A DNA stretch of 64,000 nucleotides from Kiritimatiellia bacterium (GTDB taxonomy: Bacteria > Verrucomicrobiota > Kiritimatiellia > RFP12 > DVOR01). Shown piece after piece: positions 18,119-26,352 of the stretch. The notes under the pieces were generated by a model. That model saw nothing but the letters and a program-made list of their open reading frames with translations, searched no databases and was not told the origin of the DNA. The DNA lies in contig JAFXKZ010000002.1 of the NCBI GenBank assembly GCA_017531445.1, positions 637,286 to 701,285 on the forward strand, read 5' to 3'. Position numbers and translations under genes: made by a program. Each line of letters opens with the position of its first letter. Position 1 is the first letter of the stretch.

Positions 18119-19885
18119 GTGCAAAAGTTTGTTTCTGACAATCCTCAATTATTATCAGAATGGGATTCTGAAAAGAATCTCACGTTAGGTTTTTCACCTG
18201 AAAAACTCAAGCTCAAAAGCAACAAAGCTCCATGGTGGAAATGTGAAAAAGGCCACTCATGGCAGATGGAAGTCTATCATCGTACTGATGGCAGAAATTG
18301 TCCTTATTGCAATCATAAACGTGTCTTGAAAGGGTTTAACGATTTATCCACGCTCTTTCCTGAAATCGTTTCGGAATGGCATCCTACTAAAAATGAAGGG
18401 CTCAACATTAACGATTATGTGCAAGGAAGTGCCCAACGAGTCTGGTGGCAATGTGCACAATGTCAACATAGCTGGATAGCAAGCATTCGTTCTCGAACAC
18501 AGCGCAAGTCGGGCTGTCCCGAATGCGCAAAGAAAATCCGTGGGCAAACGCGAAAACAAACCAATTTAGCAACACGAAAACCGATTGACAATCCCCTATT
18601 GCTAAAAGAATGGGATTATCAGAAAAATCCTAAGCCTCCCTCTGAATATTTACCTGGAAGCAATGAAAAAGTTTGGTGGAAGTGCTCAACCTGTGGTCAT
18701 GAATGGAAAGCATTAATTTCTAATCGCGCACTTTCTGGTCGAGGTTGTCCCTGTTGTGCAAATAAAAAAGTTGTCGCAGGGAAAAATGACCTCGCGACTA
18801 CACATTCAGAATTAGCACAAGAATGGCACCCCACTAAAAATTTACCTTTAATGCCTCAAAACGTTTTCGCAGGAAGTAAACGAAAAGTATGGTGGAAATG
18901 TCTTATTGGACACGAATATCAAGCATCGTTACTCCATAGAAGCCACGGCACAAATTGTCCCCTCTGTAATGCTGGCCGACAAACCTCTTTTGCGGAACAA
19001 GCCTTTTTTTACTATATCAAACAACTCTATCCCGATGCCCAAAATCGTGTACAAGACCTTTTGGGACAACGCATGGAGTTGGACATTTATATCCCTTCAA
19101 TTCGCCGCGCCATTGAATACGACGGAAGTTTTTGGCATAACCACAACAAGCCGAATAAACGAGAGCGTGACGAGAAAAAGTATGCCCTTTGCCAAGCACA
19201 ACACATTTACCTTATTCGCATTCGTGAAGACCGTAATGAAAAAACGCAAAAACTCGCTGATGAAGTTTGGCATATGGAGAATTTAGAAAACTTAGATCAG
19301 CTTTCGAAGTTAATCCAACTTGTCATAAACGAGCTTGACCCACGTTCAAACTTCTTAAAACGAAGAAGAGTAAAAGATATTCACTCCCCTATTCACGTTG
19401 ATGTGAAACGTGACGAGTTTAAGATTCGTCGTTACCAACAAGTACTGAAGAAAAACTCCCTGGCAGAAAAATTTCCGAAAATCGCAGCAGAATGGCATCC
19501 AACTAAAAATGACACCTTGACACCTCAAATGTTTCTTCCTGGCTCAACACAGAAAATTTGGTGGCTTTGTCCCGTTTGTCAACATGAGTGGTCTACGACC
19601 ATCTATCATCGTACTCGTAGTAAAACAAGATGTCCCGCATGTTATCTTAAACACATTAAAGTAAATCATCCAAACGCTATTCCAATCTATCAATATACAA
19701 AAGACTGGGAACTTATCCGTATTTGGGAAAGCATTTCTGCTGCGGCACGAGAACTTAAAATTAATTCAAGTAATATCTCCACCTGTGCCAAACACGAACG
19801 CAAACTTGCTGGCGGCTTTCATTGGGAATATCGCCCCCTTAAAGAAAAGATATTTGTTCAAGACGAACTCTTCTCTAAGGAATAA
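18119..19885 (+). CDS. Five zinc-ribbon repeats + Vsr/DUF559-like endonuclease + NUMOD1 protein
   Basis: 588 residues. Five PF14311-type modules (about residues 13-65, 85-137, 163-214, 235-284, 457-508) each contain a WHPTKN-like start, a WW-C-x2-(C/G)-x-H core and a C-P-x-C end. Between modules 4 and 5 (residues 289-380) is a restriction-like fold: TSFAEQAFFYYIKQ, then ELDIYIP, then AIEYDG, followed by RERDEKKYALCQAQHIYLIRI, as in Vsr/DUF559 nucleases. A NUMOD1 DNA-binding module follows at residues 523-570 (PIYQYTKDWELIRIWESISAA, ending GGFHWEY). NUMOD1 is typical of homing endonucleases. The GTG start follows a short leader. The AT-rich composition suggests transfer. It is likely a free-standing selfish or defence nuclease. 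Confidence 0.8.
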   Translation: MQKFVSDNPQLLSEWDSEKNLTLGFSPEKLKLKSNKAPWWKCEKGHSWQMEVYHRTDGRNCPYCNHKRVLKGFNDLSTLFPEIVSEWHPTKNEGLNINDYVQGSAQRVWWQCAQCQHSWIASIRSRTQRKSGCPECAKKIRGQTRKQTNLATRKPIDNPLLLKEWDYQKNPKPPSEYLPGSNEKVWWKCSTCGHEWKALISNRALSGRGCPCCANKKVVAGKNDLATTHSELAQEWHPTKNLPLMPQNVFAGSKRKVWWKCLIGHEYQASLLHRSHGTNCPLCNAGRQTSFAEQAFFYYIKQLYPDAQNRVQDLLGQRMELDIYIPSIRRAIEYDGSFWHNHNKPNKRERDEKKYALCQAQHIYLIRIREDRNEKTQKLADEVWHMENLENLDQLSKLIQLVINELDPRSNFLKRRRVKDIHSPIHVDVKRDEFKIRRYQQVLKKNSLAEKFPKIAAEWHPTKNDTLTPQMFLPGSTQKIWWLCPVCQHEWSTTIYHRTRSKTRCPACYLKHIKVNHPNAIPIYQYTKDWELIRIWESISAAARELKINSSNISTCAKHERKLAGGFHWEYRPLKEKIFVQDELFSKE

Positions 19886-20414
19886 ACGAAGCGGCGCGAG
19901 CTATGGGCTACAACTACGACTACACGACAAAAATGCTAAACAGGATATTTTGCAGGCCACAACAACCATCAACTTAGTAGCCCTCCGACAAAGCCCTGAC
20001 CGGCACCTATCCGGCACACTATTTCTATCTCAAGCATACCAGAAACCAAATCAAATGTCCGACAAAAAATGAGAAACCACGAATGAGACGGATTGATCCG
20101 AAACTATTTAAAAAGACGCATTAGCAATGATGATACTTAAAGTCAATTTCAAAGAATGCTTTAGCCGCAGCAAATGTCGATGAACGGACAGGATGCTTTA
20201 CACTCCTGCTGACACGCGTTCCACGTGAAAGCATTTCGGCGCGAAAAATGGCTTCGTCGTAGGGCTGTCAGCGTAGAATTCAAACCTCGAAAGACACCAA
20301 ACACGGAAAACATCTGCAACGGTGTGCCAGTGTAAAATTGAACACCATAGAAAAGAACCGATGTATGCGTAGGGCAGGAGATGTTTTTTACACAACTGCA
20401 CGAGAACGAAAAAA
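19886..20414. other. Gene-free stretch between nuclease gene and tRNA-Pro terminator
   Basis: No convincing ORF on either strand. Near 20072 is a short text (aaaccacgaatgagacggattgatcc) that resembles another near 17190 (ttaaccacgaattaacgaattgatcc), so both ends of the NERD/nuclease pair carry a related sequence. TGTAAAATTGAACACC near 20329 resembles an insertion-sequence end, but no partner was found. Confidence 0.35.
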
Positions 20415-20436
20415 CGGCAATGTGAACACATTGCCG
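20415..20436 (-). terminator. Terminator of tRNA-Pro
   Basis: Stem CGGCAATGTG/CACATTGCCG with a 2-base loop, followed on the minus strand by TTTTTTCGTT, 10 bases after the tRNA 3' end. Confidence 0.85.
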
Positions 20437-20446
20437 CTATAAAAAG

Positions 20447-20523
20447 TGGTCGGAGCGGAGGGATTTGAACCCCCGACGGTCTGCTCCCAAAGCAGATGCG
20501 CTACCAGGCTGCGCTACGCTCCG
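20447..20523 (-). tRNA. tRNA-Pro (anticodon UGG)
   Basis: 77 bases on the minus strand. Acceptor arms CGGAGCG/CGCTCCG, D-arm GCGC/GCGC, anticodon stem TCTGC/GCAGA with loop TTTGGGA (anticodon TGG), T-arm GGGGG-TTCAAAT-CCCTC, discriminator A and an encoded CCA. All standard elements fit without mismatch in the acceptor stem. Its own promoter and terminator flank it. Confidence 0.97.
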
Positions 20524-20537
20524 TAAAATGTGGCGAA

Positions 20538-20565
20538 ATTATAGCATATCTATTTTTTTTATCAA
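20538..20565 (-). promoter_or_regulatory. Promoter of tRNA-Pro
   Basis: On the minus strand TTGATA, a 16-base spacer and a perfect TATAAT preceded by TGC. It ends 15 bases before the tRNA. Confidence 0.8.
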
Positions 20566-20737
20566 GCATTCTTTTTGTTCCTTTTGCAAGCTTGGCGTTT
20601 CCTTTCTCCGCATCACCACGGCGGCAGAGGTGATTTCGCATCTTGCATTTCCGGAGGTTTATTTTACCTGTAATGAAGGCTTCATCCGTAGAGCAGGTGG
20701 CGAATGTGCCGAACGGTTGAAAACAGTGTTTGGCACT

Positions 20738-20826
20738 CTCGCCCATACCCGCGGTGAAGTTCGGCGATGTTTGAACAGAAGATGGGCGATGTTGCAGCGG
20801 CAATGCCGCCCATCTTCAAAAAGGCT
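20738..20826 (+). repeat. 22-bp-period intergenic array A2 (four units)
   Basis: Cores start at 20738, 20760, 20782 and 20805 (spacing 22, 22, 23): CTCGCCCATACCC, TTCGGCGATGTTT, ATGGGCGATGTTG, GCCGCCCATCTTC. Units 3 and 4 are inverted relatives and can form a hairpin (GATGGGCG/CGCCCATC). It lies upstream of the PEP-CTERM gene promoter. Confidence 0.8.
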
Positions 20827-20915
20827 CCCGCCTGTCCCTTTTGTGCAAACGGCAAACCATGCCGATCGCCAGAGGCTGTTTTGCGTGACACGTTTCACTT
20901 GAAACCAAATAAGTC

Positions 20916-20944
20916 TTGCCCCCCCCCGTAAGTTATGCTATCCT
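20916..20944 (+). promoter_or_regulatory. Poly-C promoter of PEP-CTERM gene 1
   Basis: TTGCCC at 20916-20921 and TATCCT at 20939-20944, spacer 17. A run of nine C starts inside the -35 and fills the spacer. The block CAAATAAGTCTTG plus the C run is shared with the promoter at 38668, where the run is seven C and the spacer 15. Confidence 0.7.
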
Positions 20945-20994
20945 TTTGCAGTTCTTCTCATTGGGAGAAGTCTGATTCCAAAGGATTCAACTTT

Positions 20995-21642
20995 ATGAAG
21001 AAAGTTCTCTTTTTTGCGCTTGCCGCATTTTGCGTTTCTGCCGCACAAGCAGTGACAATGACTTGGTCCGGAGCAGGAACCCACACGCTTTCCAATGCAA
21101 TTTCTTTTACTGATGGGGCCGCTTATACACTCACTTTGGCTTTTGAAAAAACGGGCGACCAATATCTCAATCAGATTATCGGGGCATACTATGATGCAAA
21201 TGGTACTTCCTCCAATCCACGCTTTTTCCAGATGAATGGTGCAGGCAACACCAATATCACTACCGATATCGTGGCCTCCGGTGCCTGGTATACCGGCTTT
21301 GGGGTTAACTCTTCCAACTGGAGAAACTTCTCCAATATTCCGACGGGCAACATTTCTTCCATGATCTTCGTGATTACCGGCACGGGCACATCCGATGGGA
21401 AATTAGGCGATATCAGCGTTGGCATTCAGTACAATGGCGGAACGCTCCAGAATGTAACAACAAATGCAAATTGGAATGGTGTTGGTACAATTGAAAGTGT
21501 CACAGTCCTTCCGCACGAAGCATTCAGCACCGCTCAGCTTTCCACAACACTGACGGTTACCGAAACTGTTCCTGAGCCAACCGCACTGGCATTGCTGGCT
21601 CTTGGCGTGGCAGGATTGGCTCTGAAGCGTAAAACGGCTTAA
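20995..21642 (+). CDS. PEP-CTERM sorting-domain protein 1
   Basis: 215 residues. A signal peptide (KKVLFFALAAFCVSAAQA) is followed by a Thr/Asn/Gly-rich beta-type body with no known domain. The C-terminal sorting signal is VPEPT, a hydrophobic helix (ALALLALGVAGLAL) and a basic KRK tail. Such tails are recognised by an exosortase and lead to surface or matrix attachment. The start at 20995 has AAAGGATT upstream and matches the MKK start of the second PEP-CTERM gene. The two proteins share signal and sorting regions but not the body. No exosortase is encoded in this window. It is monocistronic, with a promoter and terminator. Confidence 0.88.
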   Translation: MKKVLFFALAAFCVSAAQAVTMTWSGAGTHTLSNAISFTDGAAYTLTLAFEKTGDQYLNQIIGAYYDANGTSSNPRFFQMNGAGNTNITTDIVASGAWYTGFGVNSSNWRNFSNIPTGNISSMIFVITGTGTSDGKLGDISVGIQYNGGTLQNVTTNANWNGVGTIESVTVLPHEAFSTAQLSTTLTVTETVPEPTALALLALGVAGLALKRKTA

Positions 21643-21668
21643 CCGTTTGCCGCAAAAGCTTCTCTCCT

Positions 21669-21705
21669 TATCGGCGTATCTTTCCGGATGCGCCGATATG
21701 TTTTT
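21669..21705 (+). terminator. Terminator after PEP-CTERM gene 1
   Basis: Stem TATCGGCG/CGCCGATA with an inner ATC/GAT pair, followed by TGTTTTT. Confidence 0.8.
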
Positions 21706-21793
21706 GAAGGAAGCATCTCTCCGGATACAACTGCACTCCACAGGCTACAGTTCACCAAATCCTGTGTTTCTTTCTATTAGAAGGCACACAATA

Positions 21794-21802
21794 TGGTATA
21801 CT
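21794..21802 (+). promoter_or_regulatory. Extended -10 promoter for alcohol dehydrogenase gene
   Basis: TGGTATACT, 19 bases before the ATG. A short leader holds GTTGAGGATGTT as ribosome site. Confidence 0.6.
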
Positions 21803-21821
21803 ACGGGTAGTTGAGGATGTT

Positions 21822-22928
21822 ATGGACAAATTGCACTTTACTTTGCCGACCGAAGTTTTTGCCGAACGTGGCTGCGTTGCCAAGCACGCCAAACGCTGGA
21901 TCCTTGGGAAAAAAGCGCTGATTGTCATGGGGAAAACAAGTGCGCGCCTTTCCGGAGCCTTGGATGACATCTGCGCGTGTCTTGACGCCCGGCAGATTGC
22001 TTACAGCACCTACGACGGCATTTCAGCCAATCCGGACTGCGAGCAAGTATACGCAGGCGTTGCGCTGGCAAAAGCCAATGGGTGCGATTTTATCGTGGCA
22101 GCGGGCGGCGGCTCTGTGATTGATGCTGCCAAATGTATTGCCTGGGTAGCGGCGAACGATATCCCGAAGGCCGCATTCTTTGATGGCGTCCCGGGCACCG
22201 ATGCGCTATTGCCGCTGGCGGCCATTCCGCTGACGTGCGGCACAGGGAGCGAAGTCACGCAATATGCCATCATCACCGATCACCAGGCAAAGACGAAGAA
22301 AAACGTCTCCTCTGCCGCCTTTTTCCCCAAAGTAGCCCTTCTGGATGCACATTATTTGACCAGCCTTCCGAAAGAGGTGCTCTGCGATACGGCACTCGAT
22401 GCACTCTCGCACGCAATTGAGGGTATCTACTCACTCAAGGCCGATCCGCTTTCCCGTGCATTGGCAGAAACGGCAATTGGCGTATTGATTCAGGAATTGG
22501 TGCGTTTGGCACACGGCGTTTTTACTAATTTGGCTCAATTGCATTACGGCGCGATGCTGGCCGGGATGGTGATTGCTCAGACCGGCACCGGACTGGTTCA
22601 CGCGATGGGCTATCCGCTCACTTACTACAAACGGATGCCGCACGGCCGGGCAAACGGCGTGTTGCTCGCCGGATATCTCACATTCATGCAGCCCTCCTGC
22701 CCCGCATTGACCGAACGGATCCTGAAAGCGGCGGGGTTGACAATGCCGGAAGAGCTGGGTGCCCTCGTGGATACGTTGCTGGATACGCAAGGGTGTGCAC
22801 GCCCGACACCGACCGAAGAAGAGCTGGAACGCTTTGTCGTAGATCCGCTTCGGCTGGAAGTGGTGCAGCGTTACCGAACGCTCCCCTCGCCCGAAGAGGT
22901 GAAAGATTTGTACCGGATGGGTTTTTGA
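21822..22928 (+). CDS. Iron-containing alcohol dehydrogenase
   Basis: 368 residues. Group III Fe-ADH fold: NAD-binding AAGGGSVIDAAKCIAW, the PLTCGTGSEVTQYAII loop, and metal ligands in DTALDALSHAIEG, HAMGYPLTYYKRMPHG (two His) and the preceding Asp. It reduces aldehydes or ketones, or oxidises alcohols, with NAD(P). The specific substrate (ethanol, butanol, 1,3-propanediol or other) cannot be told from sequence. It starts 20 bases after an extended -10 and is followed after 37 bases by the M18 peptidase, so the two are likely co-transcribed. Fermentative metabolism in an anaerobe would fit. Confidence 0.92.
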   Translation: MDKLHFTLPTEVFAERGCVAKHAKRWILGKKALIVMGKTSARLSGALDDICACLDARQIAYSTYDGISANPDCEQVYAGVALAKANGCDFIVAAGGGSVIDAAKCIAWVAANDIPKAAFFDGVPGTDALLPLAAIPLTCGTGSEVTQYAIITDHQAKTKKNVSSAAFFPKVALLDAHYLTSLPKEVLCDTALDALSHAIEGIYSLKADPLSRALAETAIGVLIQELVRLAHGVFTNLAQLHYGAMLAGMVIAQTGTGLVHAMGYPLTYYKRMPHGRANGVLLAGYLTFMQPSCPALTERILKAAGLTMPEELGALVDTLLDTQGCARPTPTEEELERFVVDPLRLEVVQRYRTLPSPEEVKDLYRMGF

Positions 22929-22965
22929 AACAGCTTTGTTATTGAATGATTCAAGAGGAATGATT

Positions 22966-24372
22966 ATGGAAAAGATCAAAGGTATTTTGAAGCGTGAAAA
23001 TGCATTCCGCGAAATGACACCCGCAGATGCCGCCGCCTGTGAGGCATATGCAAAAGACTATCTCGGCTATCTTGGAATTGCCAAGACCGAACGCCGCGCT
23101 TATGACGAGGCCATCCGCCGCATTGAAGCTCTGGGATTCAAAGAACTGTCCACGATGGATGCCCTGAAGCCCGGCGACAAAGTCTATCGCGGGTATCATG
23201 GCAAAACACTGATGGCGGCGGTCATTGGTCAAAAACCTGTCGCCGAAGGCATCCATGTTATCGGCGGACATACCGATGCGCCACGCATCGACATCAAGCC
23301 CATCCCCGTCTGCGAAAAGGGCGGTTTGGCCTATTTCGACACGCACTACTATGGCGGCATCAAGAAGTTTCAATGGGTGACGCATCCCCTCGCACTCTAC
23401 GGGGTCGTGGTAAAACCCGATGGCACCAAGGTGGAAATTGCCGTTGGCGACAAACCCGAAGACCCCGTCTTTCAAATCACCGATGTGCTCCCGCATTTTG
23501 GCGCAGAGCAGGCGGGAAAGAAGCTGAACGAGGCCTTTGACCCGGAAGATATGGACATCCTTGTGGGATCGCTCCCGGTGGCCAAAGAAGAAGATGACGA
23601 AGACGTCAAAGAAAAAGTGAAGCTGAACATTCTTCGCATTCTTGAAGCGACCTACGGCATCACCGAAGAGGATCTGGTCTCGGCGGAATTGGAACTCGTC
23701 CCAGCCGGAATGCCACGTGAATTGGGCTTTGACCGCTCAATGATTGCCGGTTACGGTCACGACGATCGCGTCTGCGCCTATGCCGGATTGCGCGCACTGA
23801 TGGATTTGCCGGCTGTGCCCAACCGCACCGGCATGGTGTTGCTCTGCGACAAGGAAGAAATCGGGTCGGTCGGTGCCACCGGTATGGATTCAACCTTCTT
23901 TGAAAACTCTGTAGCCGAATTGATTGTGCGGCAGGATCCGACAGCCGGGGACATCGTTGTGCGTCGCGCATTGGAAGCCAGCCGGATGCTCTCTGCCGAT
24001 GTTTGCGCGGCAAGCGATCCGCACTTCCCCTCGGCAGACTCCCCCAACAACATGGCGAAATTGAATGCCGGTGGTTGCATGATCAAGTACACCGGTGCCC
24101 GTGGTAAGGGCGGTGCCTCTGATGCACGTGCTGAGTTTATTGCCGATCTGCGCCGGATTTTCACTGCCGCAAACGTTACATGGCAGGCGGGCGAATTGGG
24201 ACGTTGCGAAAAGGGCGGTGGCGGCACCATCGCGCTCTATATGGCGCGTTACGGCATGGATGTGATCGATTTCGGTGTGCCGTTGCTCAATATGCACGCA
24301 CCATGGGAAACGGCAACCAAGTTTGACTGCTACATGACCTATCGGGCATACAAAGCATTCCTGGAAGACTGA
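22966..24372 (+). CDS. M18-family aminopeptidase
   Basis: 468 residues. The dinuclear zinc ligands are visible: GGHTDAPRIDIKP (His, Asp), DDRVCAYAG (Asp), CDKEEIGSVGATG (catalytic Glu-Glu), AASDPHFPSADSPNN, and a C-terminal HAPWE His. This is the aspartyl/leucyl aminopeptidase I family (ApeA/ApeB-like), a cytoplasmic dodecameric enzyme that trims N-terminal residues from peptides. The start at 22966 has AGAGGAATGATT; 10 upstream in-frame codons are unsupported. A GC-rich hairpin follows the stop. Confidence 0.93.
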   Translation: MEKIKGILKRENAFREMTPADAAACEAYAKDYLGYLGIAKTERRAYDEAIRRIEALGFKELSTMDALKPGDKVYRGYHGKTLMAAVIGQKPVAEGIHVIGGHTDAPRIDIKPIPVCEKGGLAYFDTHYYGGIKKFQWVTHPLALYGVVVKPDGTKVEIAVGDKPEDPVFQITDVLPHFGAEQAGKKLNEAFDPEDMDILVGSLPVAKEEDDEDVKEKVKLNILRILEATYGITEEDLVSAELELVPAGMPRELGFDRSMIAGYGHDDRVCAYAGLRALMDLPAVPNRTGMVLLCDKEEIGSVGATGMDSTFFENSVAELIVRQDPTAGDIVVRRALEASRMLSADVCAASDPHFPSADSPNNMAKLNAGGCMIKYTGARGKGGASDARAEFIADLRRIFTAANVTWQAGELGRCEKGGGGTIALYMARYGMDVIDFGVPLLNMHAPWETATKFDCYMTYRAYKAFLED

Positions 24373-24390
24373 TCCGAGCACGGTGCAAAG

Positions 24391-24415
24391 GACGCGCCCG
24401 GAGATCGGGCGCGTC
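24391..24415 (+). terminator. GC-rich hairpin after aminopeptidase gene
   Basis: A perfect 10-bp stem GACGCGCCCG/CGGGCGCGTC with loop GAGAT. No U-run follows, so it may be an mRNA-end stabiliser or weak terminator. Confidence 0.5.
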
Positions 24416-24475
24416 TCCCGCCTGAGTGCTGCCTCATTTGCTCTGCGGTTCTTTGGTTTCAAAAAGGCTAACCCC

Positions 24476-25243
24476 ATGACGCAACGCCTCCTTCTGGTTG
24501 ACGACGACCCGCACATCCGAATGATGTTGTGCGATTTTTTGAGAAACGCCGGCTACGAGGTGACCGGTGTAGCCTCGGGTGAAGCGGCGTTAACGGCGTT
24601 GAAACAATCCACCCCCGACCTGATGATTCTGGACATGGGGATGCCGGGAATCGGCGGAACAGGCGTGCTGGAACAAATCACCAATCCACAGGGACAGACG
24701 CAAGTCCCGGTATTGGTCTTGACAGCTCGCGGTGAATTGGCAGAATATTTCGCAGACAAACACATTGGCGGTTTCCTGACAAAGCCCACTGATCCGGAGG
24801 AATTACTCACGGAAGTCCAGCGGATTCTCTTCGTAGAAAGCGCATTGCCACAAAGTGCGCTCCCCCGTAAACAGGAATCACACCTCAGGAAATTGCTTAT
24901 CCTTGCCGAGCGGCATTCAATTCTGGCCAATGCACATTGTGAAGCATTAGCCAACGCCGGCTTCATGACAGAAGTGGTGCATACCGGAGCAGAAGCAATT
25001 GAATCGGTCATTGCACGACGACCGGCGGGATTGATTCTCCCGTTGGATTCCGAGGAGCTTTCTGCAGACGTGGTACTGGAAATCCTCCGGAAATTGCCCA
25101 GCGGGAAGCAACTTCCTGTAGTTGTTTATGCAGCAGAAGTCAAACCCTATGCGTGGACCTTTATCGATCCGCGCAATGTTACACGCATTGAGGGACGCAA
25201 CAGTGCAGCAATTGCCCGCGCCGCTCAAACCGCAATTCACTGA
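24476..25243 (+). CDS. Response regulator with tandem receiver domains
   Basis: 255 residues and no output domain. Receiver 1 is canonical: VDDDPHI acidic patch, phospho-acceptor Asp53 in LMILDMGMPG, Thr in VLVLTARGE and Lys in FLTKPTDPEEL. Receiver 2 (about residues 137-255) keeps the alternating fold (KLLILAERHSILANAHCEAL, GLILPLDSEELSADVVLEIL, LPVVVYAAE) but lacks the acidic pair and an Asp at the acceptor site. The start at 24476 precedes MTQRLLLVDDDP. It lies 17 bases before nrdR. It could be a phosphorelay or sequestering regulator; no kinase is adjacent. Confidence 0.85.
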   Translation: MTQRLLLVDDDPHIRMMLCDFLRNAGYEVTGVASGEAALTALKQSTPDLMILDMGMPGIGGTGVLEQITNPQGQTQVPVLVLTARGELAEYFADKHIGGFLTKPTDPEELLTEVQRILFVESALPQSALPRKQESHLRKLLILAERHSILANAHCEALANAGFMTEVVHTGAEAIESVIARRPAGLILPLDSEELSADVVLEILRKLPSGKQLPVVVYAAEVKPYAWTFIDPRNVTRIEGRNSAAIARAAQTAIH

Positions 25244-25260
25244 AGAGACCCGGAGGTAAT

Positions 25261-25749
25261 ATGCGTTGTCCCTGCTGTGGAAAAGACAATGATCGTGTGG
25301 TCGACAGCCGCTCCAATGCCGATCGGAGTGCGACACGCCGTCGCCGGGAATGCCTAATTTGCGGCGCACGTTACACCACCTACGAACACGTAGAGCGTCA
25401 TATCCCACGCGTTATCAAGCGCGATGGTTGCCGTGAAATCTTCGATCGTTCAAAGATGGAGCGCGGTTTGCTCTCGGCATGCCAGAAGCGACGGATTCCA
25501 AGTAACACCATCAATGAACTTATTGATGATGTCATCTTTGAATTGGAACGCACCAACGCTGCCGAGGTCTCTACCGAGCTCATCGGGAAATTGATCATGG
25601 AGCGTCTCCGGAAATTGGATGCTGTGGCCTATGTGCGCTTTGCCTCCGTCTACTCCGCTTTTGACGATGTTCAGCAATTTATGGCCGCAGTAAATGATGT
25701 TGATAACGGGGAGACGACGCCTTCAAAAGCGCGTCGGCGTAAGGCATAA
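25261..25749 (+). CDS. nrdR: Transcriptional repressor NrdR
   Basis: 162 residues. An N-terminal zinc ribbon (CPCCGKDNDRVVDSR and CLICGARYTTYE) is followed by an ATP-cone (PRVIKRDGCREIFDRSKM). NrdR senses (d)ATP and represses ribonucleotide reductase genes by binding NrdR boxes. A strong GGAGGTAAT precedes the ATG. It is probably co-transcribed with the response regulator; no nrd genes are in the window. The tail ends in a basic SKARRRKA. Confidence 0.97.
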   Translation: MRCPCCGKDNDRVVDSRSNADRSATRRRRECLICGARYTTYEHVERHIPRVIKRDGCREIFDRSKMERGLLSACQKRRIPSNTINELIDDVIFELERTNAAEVSTELIGKLIMERLRKLDAVAYVRFASVYSAFDDVQQFMAAVNDVDNGETTPSKARRRKA

Positions 25750-25804
25750 TCTGTCACTGCGTCATCACGAAACAAGCCGATTGCACGAGACCTGCTGGAG
25801 CAAA

Positions 25805-25837
25805 AATGGGATGCACAGACGCGCATCCCATTATTGT
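25805..25837. terminator. Bidirectional terminator between nrdR and the minus-strand lipoprotein gene
   Basis: Stem AATGGGATGC/GCATCCCATT with an 8-base loop; TATTGTATT follows on plus and TTTTTG on minus. It serves two converging genes. Confidence 0.8.
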
Positions 25838-25879
25838 ATTGCTCTATCCTGAACGCTTATGCCGGAGGCGTGGGAAACG

Positions 25880-26344
25880 CTACTCCGTGTATTGCACCGC
25901 GTTCACGCAACCATTGACAAATTCAATCCGAAGCACTTCTTTCCATTCATACTCCGGCGTATCTTCAAAATAATAGCTGCCCCGTAACCGTCCGCCGACA
26001 TCTTGATAGACCGGACGCACACCATGATTCAAGCGATCCGAGTAGCCGAGGATTTTGTATATCCACGTTTCTGTGGTGCCATGTGCCTCCGTCCGGCGCA
26101 ACCGTTGCGATGGCGATCCATAAACAAACCACACCGCATCCGGATCATCCCCTATCTGAATCTTCCCCTGTTTCAAACGCGTTTGGGTATGTTCATCATA
26201 CGTATCAAAGAGTGCTTGCCTTTGGAGAATGCGCGACGCAATCGTGTCACTGACACATCCGGAGAGCAAAACCGTCAACAACATCACGGCGAAATGCAGT
26301 GCGCATCTGCTCCAAAAAATCTTTTGAACACCTCTGAGGAACAT
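25880..26344 (-). CDS. BamE/SmpA-like lipoprotein
   Basis: 154 residues. The signal peptide ends in a lipobox (TVLLSGC), so the mature protein is lipidated at Cys. The middle part, IQIGDDPDAVWFVYGSPSQR followed by TTETWIYKI, resembles the SmpA/BamE fold (a start helix, then W-Y). The start at ATG 26344 has GAGGGTAAAG upstream; a GTG at 26356 overlaps the previous stop. It is last in the S2P protease-ychF-dac operon. An outer-membrane assembly or envelope role is likely but the specific function is not proven. Confidence 0.65.
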   Translation of the reverse strand: MFLRGVQKIFWSRCALHFAVMLLTVLLSGCVSDTIASRILQRQALFDTYDEHTQTRLKQGKIQIGDDPDAVWFVYGSPSQRLRRTEAHGTTETWIYKILGYSDRLNHGVRPVYQDVGGRLRGSYYFEDTPEYEWKEVLRIEFVNGCVNAVQYTE

Positions 26345-26352
26345 CTTTACCC

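Noticed and set aside
20447..20523. Integration site (att) in tRNA-Pro
   Set aside because: I found no second copy of the tRNA 3' end in the window and no integrase gene.
20738..20826. parS or DnaA-box cluster
   Set aside because: Cores do not match TGTTNCACGTGAAACA or TTATCCACA, and no replication or partition genes are near.
20465..20902. Open frame on plus strand over tRNA-Pro and array A2
   Set aside because: It overlaps a clear tRNA on the other strand, lacks a ribosome site and a family feature, and crosses the repeat array.
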